Positions 43,773 to 51,739 of a DNA stretch of 64,000 bases are shown here, piece by piece. This stretch comes from CBDCME01 sp965218865. Its GTDB lineage: Bacteria; Pseudomonadota; Alphaproteobacteria; JAAXGF01. Both the position numbers and the translations under genes were made by a program. The notes below the pieces were generated by a model. The model was not told where the DNA came from. It saw only the letters and a list, made by a program, of their open reading frames with translations, and ran no database searches. The stretch lies in assembly GCA_965218865.1 (NCBI GenBank), contig CBDCME010000076.1:182339-246338 (forward strand), given 5' to 3'. Position 1 is the first letter of the stretch; every line of letters begins with the position of its first letter.

Positions 43773-45852
43773 CAGGGCTAGTTTTTTGTCCGCCCAGTGA
43801 TCAGGGTGAGGTGATCGCGGCGCTGGCCATTTCATTCTCGGTGTGGCAGTGTGCCGGTCATGGCGACGCTGCCGGTCTCGGATTCGTCCATTGATTTGCG
43901 CGCGGTCACGGTGCGTCCGACCTGGGGCGCGCAGGAGCACCGGCGCGGGGACCGGTTGGTGGAGCAGCACCACTACCTGGCGTTCCACGGCGTCATCGGC
44001 AAGGGCCTGCGCCATGTCGCGGTGCATGGCGAGACCTGGCTCGCACTGATCGGCTGGCAGCCCGGCGCGTTCAAGCTGGGCGCGCGTGATCGCTGGATCG
44101 GGTGGTCGGCCGAGCAGCAGTTCCGGCGTCTGCATCTGATCGCCAACAACTCGCGCTTCGTCATTCTGACGCCTGGCCGAGTGCCGAACCTGGCCTCCCG
44201 TGTGCTGGGGCTGAGCCTGCGGCGGCTGTCTGAGGACATCCAGGCGGTGCACGGATATCCGGCTCTTCTGGCGGAGACGTTCGTGGACGTCTCGCGATTT
44301 GCCGGCACCTGCTACCGCGCGTCGAACTGGCGCTCTCTGGGGCTGACGCGGGGCTTTGCCCGTGAGCCCGGAGGGGCAGCGCGCTGGCGCCACCACGGTC
44401 AGCCCAAGGAGGTCTTCGTGTTCGGACTGACAGACGGCGCCCCCGAGGCGCTGAGCCGTACCGGGATGCCGGCACACTGGAACGCCGAGCAGCACACCGA
44501 GCCGATGGCCGCGCCCCGGCTGCGCAGCCTGTTCGAGTGTCTGGGTGAGGTGCCCGAGTACCGCCATGCCCGGGGCAAGCGCTATGCGCTCAACACCATT
44601 CTGGTGATCGCCGTCGCCGCCCGGCTTGCCGGATACCGGGGGGTGAACGCGTTCGCCCAGTTCGCCGCCCTGCTCTCCCAGGAGCAGCTCGAGGCGGTGG
44701 GTGCGTTCTGGAGCCCTTCCAAACAGCGCTACACCCCGCCCGCGATCACCACCTTCCACAAGACCCTCACCGCCCTGCCGCCAGAGACCCTGGACAACGC
44801 GATTAGCCAGTGGACCGGCCAGCATGGCAGCGCGCACGCGCCGGTCGCCATGGACGGAAAGGATCTGCGCGGCGCCTCGAAGCAGACCGAAGACGGGCGC
44901 AGGATGATGGTGGCGGCGGTCGAGCACGACACCGGCGTGGTCCTCGGGCAGGTCGAGGTCGACCGCAAGAGCAACGAAATCCCGGCCGTGCGCGAACTCT
45001 CCAGCGGCCTCGACCTCACAGGCCGGATCGTCACCATGGACGCGATGCACGCTCAGCACGAGACCGCGCGCTGCCTGCTCGGGCGTCGCGCCGACTACGT
45101 GATGAGCGCGGTCAAGGACAACCAGGAGATGATCTTCGAAGACCTCAAGGCGATCGACTTCAGCGATGCGCTCTGGCACGAAACCGTCGACAAGGGCCAT
45201 GGCCGCATCGAGCGCCGACGCTGCGCCGTCGTCGACCTCTCCGCTGCCGAGTGGGACGGCTACGCCAACCTCCACGGGCGACGCCAGGCCATGCGCATCG
45301 AGCGCGAACGCGAGATCCTCAAGACCGGCAAGCGCAGCATCGAGGTGACCTGGAGCCTCACCTCGCTCGGCGCAGAGCGCGCCGGACCCGAGGAGTTGCT
45401 CGAACTGGTGCGCAACCACTGGCATATCGAGAACCGCCTGCACTACGTGCGCGACTTCACCTACGACGAAGACCGATGCCGGGCCTACGTGCGTCACCTG
45501 CCCAGAAATCTCGCCTGCTTGACCAACGCGGCCATCGCCATCGTGCGCTGCGACGGACGCTTCCGTTATCTGCCCGAGGCCAACCGGCACTATGCCGCCC
45601 GGGCGCAGGAGGCCCTCGACGCGATCATGACCGCGCCCATCGCCTGAGACAGCACGCCTCTCCCCCGGACCGGGACGTGCCGCCGAGCGGCGCGGGCGGA
45701 CCGGTGTGCCTGTCGAATCCGAAAACGCCGTCCGGTGGCTTCGAGCAGTCCCCATGACGTCGTCGAGGCAAGCTCGGGGCTCCCCGAACCCCGTGCACCG
45801 AGCACGATCCCACTCATCCCGAACCCTCAACCGCGACTAAAAATTGTTCCTG
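43773..45852 (+). mobile_element. DruA-ISAs1 element, copy 4 (2080 bp)
   Basis: It has CAGG termini and the perfect 10-bp duplication AAACCGTGTG (43763-43772 and 45853-45862). It is inserted in the IS200/IS605 tnpA. Confidence 0.93.
43851..45647 (+). CDS. DruA-domain/ISAs1-type transposase fusion, copy 4
   Basis: The 598-residue protein is essentially identical to copies 1 and 3 (Gly form of EHRRGDRL, Ser form of VSDSSIDL). It is complete, with the DruA domain N-terminal and the ISAs1 DDE domain C-terminal. Confidence 0.9.
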   Translation: MPVMATLPVSDSSIDLRAVTVRPTWGAQEHRRGDRLVEQHHYLAFHGVIGKGLRHVAVHGETWLALIGWQPGAFKLGARDRWIGWSAEQQFRRLHLIANNSRFVILTPGRVPNLASRVLGLSLRRLSEDIQAVHGYPALLAETFVDVSRFAGTCYRASNWRSLGLTRGFAREPGGAARWRHHGQPKEVFVFGLTDGAPEALSRTGMPAHWNAEQHTEPMAAPRLRSLFECLGEVPEYRHARGKRYALNTILVIAVAARLAGYRGVNAFAQFAALLSQEQLEAVGAFWSPSKQRYTPPAITTFHKTLTALPPETLDNAISQWTGQHGSAHAPVAMDGKDLRGASKQTEDGRRMMVAAVEHDTGVVLGQVEVDRKSNEIPAVRELSSGLDLTGRIVTMDAMHAQHETARCLLGRRADYVMSAVKDNQEMIFEDLKAIDFSDALWHETVDKGHGRIERRRCAVVDLSAAEWDGYANLHGRRQAMRIEREREILKTGKRSIEVTWSLTSLGAERAGPEELLELVRNHWHIENRLHYVRDFTYDEDRCRAYVRHLPRNLACLTNAAIAIVRCDGRFRYLPEANRHYAARAQEALDAIMTAPIA

Positions 45853-45878
45853 AAACCGTGTGCTTTCCCGTGTCGTCG

Positions 45879-45970
45879 CGTCATTCGGTGTGGTACTGTC
45901 ACCCCTTGGAAGCAAGAGATATCGGCGGGCTGGCACCCCAACCGGCGGTGAGCCTTTGCGCCGAACAACA
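45879..45970 (+). repeat. 92-bp MITE-like element, degenerate copy E
   Basis: The right half (GGCACCCCAACCGG ... GCGCCGAACAACA) and CACCCCTTGGAA align with copy C; the left end is eroded and overlaps the start region of the IS200/IS605 tnpA. Confidence 0.5.
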
Positions 45971-45999
45971 CAAAAAGGCCGGTCTCAAGGAGTCGAGGC

Positions 46000-46941
46000 A
46001 TGAAAAAACTTCTCTCATCCGCGTTATTGGCATCGGTTTTCGTTATCTGGTTGGTAGGGCCGGCGCGGTCGGAAGGGTTCTACGTCAGCGGCGATTTGGG
46101 GATGAACTTTGGGCGATCGCTGGATACGGCCGGGCATGACACGGACCGGGCTAGTGTCTGTGACGAGTACATCAATCCAAGATATAGAGAAGTCGAGGGC
46201 ACACTTGGCGGTAGTGCTCCCAACTGTACCGGCCCGGACCGCGGTGCGGCAAGCGTGTGGGACAATGACTTCAAGGCTGATGACGGCGTCTTGTTCGGAA
46301 CGGCGGTCGGGTACTACGTCGCGGACTCCCGTTTCCGGGTCGAACTGGAATACTTTTACCGGGACACCGGCTATGACCAGGTTTCCACGCTCCTTAGCGG
46401 CGGCGGGGATATTCAAGACAAGCTCGACCAGGAACTCGTAAGGGCGGAAGAGCGGATCGGCGATCTGAGTTCGCACAACCTGTTTGCCAACGCCTATATG
46501 GACTTCGCGAACAACAGCCGGTTCACGCCTTATGTCGGGTTCGGCGTGGGCCTGGGATCTACCAGGATGGAATACAGCGGCGTATTCGCGCGTAACATAG
46601 ACTCGGCAAGGATTACAACTGGAGAGGACCTACCCAACCGGGATGCAATCCGGGCCAGGCTAGCCGGCACGACCACTACCGAAAGCCACGATCTCAGGGA
46701 TACCCTGTTCGGCTTCCAGGTGCTGTTGGGCATGGACTACGCGATCACCGAATCGCTGCTGCTGGGGGTCAAGGGGCGCTGGGTCAGGTTCGATTCCTTC
46801 AAGGACAAGGATGAATGGGACCAACTGCGCAGCCATCCGTCCAACCTTCGCTTGGACGGCGGGGAGACGGTGGTATACGACATCAAGGTGGACGACATCG
46901 AAATGTTTGGCGCCAGCCTGAACCTCAAGTACCTGTTCTAG
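46000..46941 (+). CDS. Outer-membrane beta-barrel protein (opacity/surface-antigen type)
   Basis: The 313-residue protein has a signal peptide (MKKLLSSALLASVFVIWLVG, cleavage near ARS-EG), preceded by a strong AAGGAG site. It continues as a barrel of amphipathic strands (GFYVSGDLGMNFG, FRVELEYFYRDTGYD, HNLFANAYMDFANNSRFTPY, VGFGVGLGS, LLLGVKGRWVRFD) and ends in Phe (LNLKYLF). It resembles P44/Msp4-like surface proteins in layout. No specific ligand is assigned. It is not related in sequence to the barrel at 15.3-16.1 kb beyond general fold. Confidence 0.75.
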   Translation: MKKLLSSALLASVFVIWLVGPARSEGFYVSGDLGMNFGRSLDTAGHDTDRASVCDEYINPRYREVEGTLGGSAPNCTGPDRGAASVWDNDFKADDGVLFGTAVGYYVADSRFRVELEYFYRDTGYDQVSTLLSGGGDIQDKLDQELVRAEERIGDLSSHNLFANAYMDFANNSRFTPYVGFGVGLGSTRMEYSGVFARNIDSARITTGEDLPNRDAIRARLAGTTTTESHDLRDTLFGFQVLLGMDYAITESLLLGVKGRWVRFDSFKDKDEWDQLRSHPSNLRLDGGETVVYDIKVDDIEMFGASLNLKYLF

Positions 46942-47022
46942 GGCGGAAGATGCTCGAATAAAGCGATCACGCAGGGCCAGGGGCGCGCTACGATTGGCAC
47001 AAGCATTACGACAAGCCTTAGG

Positions 47023-47140
47023 AAGGACGTCTGGCTCCAGCCCCTCTCAGAAGAGGTATCCGTTCGGTAGTCGGGGGATTTTCTAACGGTTGAGGGTTCG
47101 CTTCCAGTCTCTTCGGAGGGGGCGGAGCCAGACGTCCCTT
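47023..47140. repeat. Large imperfect hairpin with 14-bp perfect outer arms
   Basis: GGACGTCTGGCTCC at 47025-47038 is the exact reverse complement of GGAGCCAGACGTCC at 47124-47137. Pairing extends inward (AGCCCCTCTCAGAAGA with TCTTCGGAGGGGGC). It may be a small MITE or a strong transcript terminator after the barrel gene. Confidence 0.6.
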
Positions 47141-47157
47141 TTCGGTTCGGCACGTTT

Positions 47158-49230
47158 CAGGGCTAATCAAAAGTCTTGAAGTTTGACTTGGAAGCGTAGT
47201 TGGCGGCTGTTGGTTGTTGGGCTGGCGATTCAAAAGTCGTTGTGGCAAAGTTGTTGAGCCATGGCGGGTCGAGAAAGTTTCCCAGAGGGTATTGTGCTGA
47301 GCGAGGTGGCGGTGCGTCCGGTGCGGGACGCGGACGAACGTCGCCGCTGGGACGGCCTGGTTTCCGAATTCCACTATCTTCCGTTTCACGGTCTGTTTGG
47401 CCAGTCGTTGCGCCATGTTGCGGTTCACGGGTCGACCTGGGTGGCGCTGGTGGGCTGGACGGCGGGCGCGTTCAAGGTCGGGGCGCGGGACCGGTGGATC
47501 GGCTGGCCGCCGGAACGGCAGTTCCGGCGCTTGGGGCTGATCGCCAACAACAGCCGCTTCGTGGTGCTGATTGGCAAAGGGGAGGTGCGCAACCTGGCCT
47601 CCCGGGTGCTGGGCTTGAGCCTGCGGCGGCTATCGCGGGACATGCGCGCGGCGCACGGCCGTCCGGTTCTTGTCGCGGAAACGTTCGTGGACCCGTCGCG
47701 GTTCGCTGGCACCTGCTACCGGGCGTCGAACTGGCGGATGCTGGGGGTGATGCGCGGGTTCACGCGCTTGCCGGGCGGCGCGGCGAGCTGGCGCGAGAAC
47801 GGGCAGCCGAAGGAGGTGCATGTGCGCGAGTTGACGGCTGGCGCCCGGGAGGCGCTCCGGGGTGAGCGGGAGCCGGCCGAATGGGGGCTTGCCGCCAAAG
47901 CGGCGCCGATGCCGGCGCCCGGACTGCGCGCTCTGCGCGATTTTCTTGAGGCGATGCCCGACTTCCGCAAGGCGCGGGGTCGACGCTACAGTCTTGCCTG
48001 CTACCTGACGATCATGATCGCGGCGCGGTTGGCCGGCTATCGCGGCGTGGCCGCCTTCGGCGAGTTCGCGACCCGCCTGGACGGCGAGCAGCGCGAGGGG
48101 GTGGGCGGGTTCTTCAGCCCGACCCGTCGACGCTACACCGTGCCGGCGGCCTCGACCTTTCATTACATCCTCTCGGAACTGCCGGCGGACACGCTGGACG
48201 AGGCGTTGCGCGCTTGGGGCCGGCAGCACGGCGGCCGATCCGGGGTGGCCATGGACGGCAAGAATGTGCGCGGCGCCTCGAAACGGGTTGCGGACGGGAA
48301 GCGGATGATGGTGGCCGCGGTCGAGCACGGCAGTGGCCTGATCTTGGGGCAGGTCCAGGTCGGCGAAAAGCGCGGCGAGATTCCGGCGGCGCGCGCGCTG
48401 TCCCGACAACTGGGCCTGGCCGGGCGCGTCGTCACCCTCGACGCCCTGCACGCCCAGCAGGAAACGGCGCGCTGCCTGATCGAGGACTGCGGCGCCCAGT
48501 ATGCAATCACGGCTGTGAAAGGCAACCCTCCGACCATCCACGACAACCTCGCGGCGATCGACTGGAGCCGGGCGCGATGGGGCGCGGAGGCCGTCGACAA
48601 GGCCCATGGCCGCCTGGAAGTCCGCCGCTGCGCGGCGGTCGACCTCGACGCGGACCAATGGAACGGGCTGTGCGACCTCTACGGACGCAGGCAGGCGGCG
48701 CGCGTCGAGCGCGAGCGCACCGTCCTCAAAACCGGGGAGACCACCCGCGAGGTGGCCTACTGCCTCACCTCGCTCGGCGCCAACCAGGCCGGCCCCGACG
48801 AGATCGGTCGCCTCGTCCGCAGCCACTGGGAAGTGGAAAACCGGCTCCACTACGTCCGCGACTTCAGCTACGACGAGGACCGCTGCCGAGCCGCGGCGCG
48901 CAACCTGGCGGCGTTGAGCAACGCCGCCATCTCCATCGTGCGCGTCATGGGCCAGTTCCGCTACATTCCTCCCGCCAACCGCCACTACGCCGCCCGCCCG
49001 CAGGATGCCTTGGACGCCGTGCTGACCGCCTGAAGCGCCTAGGCGGATACATCCCCCAGCCCGCGGCGCCGCCCATGGCCATGCCACGCAACCCTTGCGC
49101 CCGCCGACGGCCTCGAACCAGTCGCGTGGGAACCGAGGGACCGCCGGAACACGAAACCTCCCCCACCAAGCCGCCGTCGCCCGCCACCGCCACCAGCGAA
49201 CCACACCTCATTCGATGATTCCCCCATGCT
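47158..49230 (+). mobile_element. Divergent DruA-ISAs1 element, copy 5, right end not found
   Basis: The left end CAGGGCTAATCAAAAGTC has the family CAGG terminus but differs from the other copies further in. No reverse complement of it was found downstream, so the right end is lost or beyond recognition before the solo DruA fragment. Confidence 0.65.
47261..49033 (+). CDS. DruA-domain/ISAs1-type transposase fusion, copy 5 (divergent)
   Basis: The 590-residue protein has the same two-domain plan as the other four but a clearly different sequence. DruA part: EFHYLPFHGLFGQSLRHVAV, ARDRWIGWPPERQFRRLGLI, NLASRVLGLSLRRLSRDMRA, LVAETFVDPSRFAGTCYRAS. DDE part: VAMDGKNVRGASKRVADGKR, TLDALHAQQETA and EVENRLHYVRDFSYDEDRCR. 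It shows that the fusion is an established element family and not one recent accident. Confidence 0.88.
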   Translation: MAGRESFPEGIVLSEVAVRPVRDADERRRWDGLVSEFHYLPFHGLFGQSLRHVAVHGSTWVALVGWTAGAFKVGARDRWIGWPPERQFRRLGLIANNSRFVVLIGKGEVRNLASRVLGLSLRRLSRDMRAAHGRPVLVAETFVDPSRFAGTCYRASNWRMLGVMRGFTRLPGGAASWRENGQPKEVHVRELTAGAREALRGEREPAEWGLAAKAAPMPAPGLRALRDFLEAMPDFRKARGRRYSLACYLTIMIAARLAGYRGVAAFGEFATRLDGEQREGVGGFFSPTRRRYTVPAASTFHYILSELPADTLDEALRAWGRQHGGRSGVAMDGKNVRGASKRVADGKRMMVAAVEHGSGLILGQVQVGEKRGEIPAARALSRQLGLAGRVVTLDALHAQQETARCLIEDCGAQYAITAVKGNPPTIHDNLAAIDWSRARWGAEAVDKAHGRLEVRRCAAVDLDADQWNGLCDLYGRRQAARVERERTVLKTGETTREVAYCLTSLGANQAGPDEIGRLVRSHWEVENRLHYVRDFSYDEDRCRAAARNLAALSNAAISIVRVMGQFRYIPPANRHYAARPQDALDAVLTA

Positions 49231-49254
49231 CCCGTCCCAAACCCCGATGCAAGA

Positions 49255-49770
49255 CTACCACCCCGGACTTTTGAACATTCCTGGGACACGTTTCATATGC
49301 GTGTCGTATCGTCCTCGACCCTGAGTAGTCCCGACATGGATCCAACCGGAGGCCCGGTAGACGGCCCCGGTGTAGCGCGGGGTCTGGACGAGCGTCTCGA
49401 TGAGCACCGGCGTGGTGTTGTATCGCTCGGTCCAGTCCCCGGGCAGACGGCGGCGGACGATGGCAAGGATATGCGAGCCGAGGTTGGGGATCGTGATCCA
49501 GGGCAGGATGAGGAACCTCGGATTGTCGAGCACCAGCGGCAGGTTCTTCTCTCGCAGTTGCGGCGTCCATCCGATGAAGTTGTCGCGCGGGGCGAGCTTC
49601 CACGCCGCGGTGGAGAAGCCGAGCATGGCGAGCGGCCAGCCGTTGCGGTCGTGGACGGCGTAGCGCATCTGGGCGCCGACCAGGGTCTTGTAGCCGAGGT
49701 AATGGTAGCGGGCGACGAACTCGTTCCACAGCTTCCCTTCCCGGGTGCCCGGCTGCGGCCGTCGAACCAA
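49255..49770 (-). pseudogene. Solo DruA (DUF4338) domain fragment
   Basis: The 171-codon frame encodes the DruA core without any transposase: EFVARYHYLGYKTLVGAQMR, WKLAPRDNFIGWTPQLREKN, NPRFLILPWITIPNLGSHIL and PVLIETLVQTPRYTGAVYRA. The N-terminal wing is missing, and the C-terminus diverges after GRGRYDTHMKR. It lies back to back with an IS1380 fragment on the other strand. Because it is closer in style to stand-alone DruA proteins than to copies 1-5, it may come from a third lineage. Confidence 0.72.
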
Positions 49771-49775
49771 GACGC

Positions 49776-50648
49776 CAGTGCCGGCAGCGTCGAGGAGTTG
49801 ACCCGGATCGTGGGTCGGATTCGCAAGCGCTGGCCCAAAGTGCGCGTGGTGGTTCGGGGCGATGCCGGATTTTGTCGAGAACCGATCATGCGTTGGTGCG
49901 AGGGCAACGACGTGGACTACGTTCTCGGTCTGGCTCGCAACGAGCGCCTGGTGGGGCGGATCGGGAAGGCCCTAGTCCCACAGCCGCCATGTGGCGACGA
50001 GCGCGCCATCACGGCGGTTCCGGGAGTTTCGCTACCGGACCCGGAAATCCTGGAGTCGCGCGCGCCGGGTGGTGGCCAAGGCGGAGCATCTGGCGAAGGG
50101 GTCCAACCCGCGCTTCGTGGTGACCAGGCCGCGAGGTCGCCGGATCGCAACGGCTCTACGAGAAACTGTATTGCGCCCGCGGCGACATGGAAAATCGCAT
50201 CAAGGAGCGCCAACTCGATCTGTTCGCCGACCGCACCAGCACGGCGACGCTGCGCGCCAACCAACTGAGACTGTATTTTGCGTCCTTCGCCTATGTCCTC
50301 ATGCACGGACTGCGGTGCCTGGGCCTGGCAGGCGCACGCTGGGCCAAGGCGCAATGCGGAACCCTTCGGGTGAAACTGCTCAAGATCACCGCCCGGGTTC
50401 GGATCACCGCGCGCAAAGTCTGGCTGTCGTTCTCCTTGATCTATCCCTACCGGGACGTGTTCACGGCCGCCGCGGTTGCGCTCTGTCGCGGTCCGACCCA
50501 CGCGCACCCTCGCCGGGGACCACACGCGCCCCCAGGACAGCCCGCCGCTGCCACCACCGTGCCAAATTCCCGTTTCCGATCCCGCCGAGCGCTAAAACGC
50601 CTCAATCTCGGCGTGCATCCAACCGTTTACGGGACCGCCGCTCTTTGA
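49776..50648 (+). pseudogene. IS1380-family transposase fragment, frameshifted
   Basis: The frame begins at DASAGSVEELTRIVGRIRKR and WPKVRVVVRGDAGFCREPIM, then GNDVDYVLGLARNERLVGRI (catalytic region of IS1380). A frameshift near 49970 breaks it, and the C-terminal part reappears as MENRIKERQLDLFADRTSTA and NQLRLYFASFAYVLMHGLRC. The N-terminal third is missing. It abuts the DruA fragment. Confidence 0.78.
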
Positions 50649-50714
50649 CAAGGCAGCAAACGGGCCTCAGGCTGCCAGTTCAATCGACTCCGTCGAGTTG
50701 GTGAGTGATGCGGG

Positions 50715-51006
50715 CTAGGCCTGGGCGGTCGTGATCAGGGTCTCGAAGTCTTTGGCCAGCCGCCGGTTGCGGTTTAGCCATGCCAGGGTGCGTTCCACCA
50801 CCCATCGGCGCGGCAGGACCTCGAACCCTCGCGCGACATCGTGGCGTTTGACGATCTCCAGGGTCCATCGACCGATCCGCTTCAACGCCGCTTCGAGTTT
50901 GGGTCCGGAACAGGCGCCGTCAGCGAAGACGTGACGTAGCCATGGGAAGGCGTGGCGGATGCACTTGTCCGCATCGACCGTCGCGACCATCGCGCAGCAC
51001 TTCCGG
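50715..51006 (-). pseudogene. IS5-family transposase C-terminal fragment
   Basis: The fragment reads FADGACSGPKLEAALKRIGR, then VLPRRWVVERTLAWLNRNRR LAKDFETL, the YREK-like end of IS5/IS427-type transposases. The front of the gene is missing; the upstream side joins the hsdM tail. Confidence 0.72.
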
Positions 51007-51019
51007 CGCTTCGGTCATA

Positions 51020-51739
51020 GGTCAGCGGCTTCTGCTTGAGCGTGTGATGCACGTTGGTGCGGTAGTCGTAGTACCAGACCTTCGACGTCTGCGGATCAGG
51101 GCTGGTCGGGCGGTTGTCGAAAAAGATGACATTCGCCTTCATCCCTGGGCGTAGAAGATGCCAGTCGGCAGCCGCAGGATCGTGTGCAGGTCGGTGGTGT
51201 GAAGCAGTTTCCGTCGGATCGTCTCGCCCGCGCCGCCCTCGAATAGCACGTTATCCGGTACCACGACGGCCGCGCGCCCGGTCGTCTTCAGCATGGTCCG
51301 GATGTGCTGGACGAAGTTGAGCTGCTTGTTCGACGCCGTCGCCCAGAAGTCCTGCCGGTTGTAGGTCAGGTCGTCGGTCTCCTGCTCGCCCTCGGCGTTG
51401 GTGAAGCTCATCGAGCTCTTCTTGCCGAATGGCGGATTGGCAAGGACGTAGTCGAATGTCTCCGACGGTGGGGAGATCAGGGCGTCGGCGGGTGAGATCG
51501 CCGTCTCGCCCGTCATCTCTCCGATCCCGTGCAGCAGCAGATTCATCAGGCACAGCCTACGCGTCCCCGCCACGATCTCGTTGCCATGGAACGTCGCGTG
51601 CTTCAGGAACGCCTTCTGGTCCCTGTCGAGTGCGTAACTCCGCAGGTCGGTCAGGAAGTCGTGGGCGGCTAGGAAGAACCCGCCGGTTCCGCAGGCCGGG
51701 TCGGCGATAGTCTTGCCCGGTTCCGGGCGCACTCGCGGC
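51020..51739 (-). pseudogene. hsdM: Type I DNA methylase HsdM, C-terminal half, frameshifted
   Basis: The frame includes VRPEPGKTIADPACGTGGFF, the SAM-binding motif, LANPPFGKKSS (NPPF catalytic motif of N6-adenine methylases), VVVPDNVLFEGGAGETIRRK and LRLPTGIFYAQG. A one-base change near 51141 ends this frame; the rest continues as MKANVIFFDNRP and VWYYDYRTNVHHTLKQKP. The N-terminal half lies at 54119-54412 beyond the DruA-Tn5-like element. No hsdS or hsdR is present. Confidence 0.85.

Larger units (their letters stand above)
43377..45885 (-). pseudogene. tnpA: IS200/IS605 TnpA (Y1 transposase) split by DruA-ISAs1 copy 4
   Basis: The downstream part (43377-43772) encodes HTVFYHRFHIVWITKYRYKV, the HUH motif in LSNDHIHMFVSIPPHLS, RRVKGRSSRKIQQEFPKI and the catalytic Tyr in DDIILQYIESH. 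The N-terminal codons lie beyond the insertion at 45863 onward. No clean start codon is visible there in frame, so the element may have been damaged before the insertion. No tnpB or omega-RNA candidate was seen beside it. Confidence 0.8.

Noticed and set aside
22656..45830. Very long stop-free antisense frames (about 700-800 codons) across DruA-ISAs1 copies 1-4
   Set aside because: They mirror the GC-rich transposase gene on the other strand, are arginine/alanine/glycine/histidine-rich without recognisable domains, and recur only because the elements are duplicated.
43369..45970. IS605 TnpB and omega-RNA beside the Y1 transposase
   Set aside because: No TnpB-like coding sequence flanks it; the element appears to be of the single-gene IS200 kind.
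49255..50648. DruA-IS1380 fusion protein
   Set aside because: The two fragments are on opposite strands and each is truncated; the adjacency is a junction, not a fusion gene.
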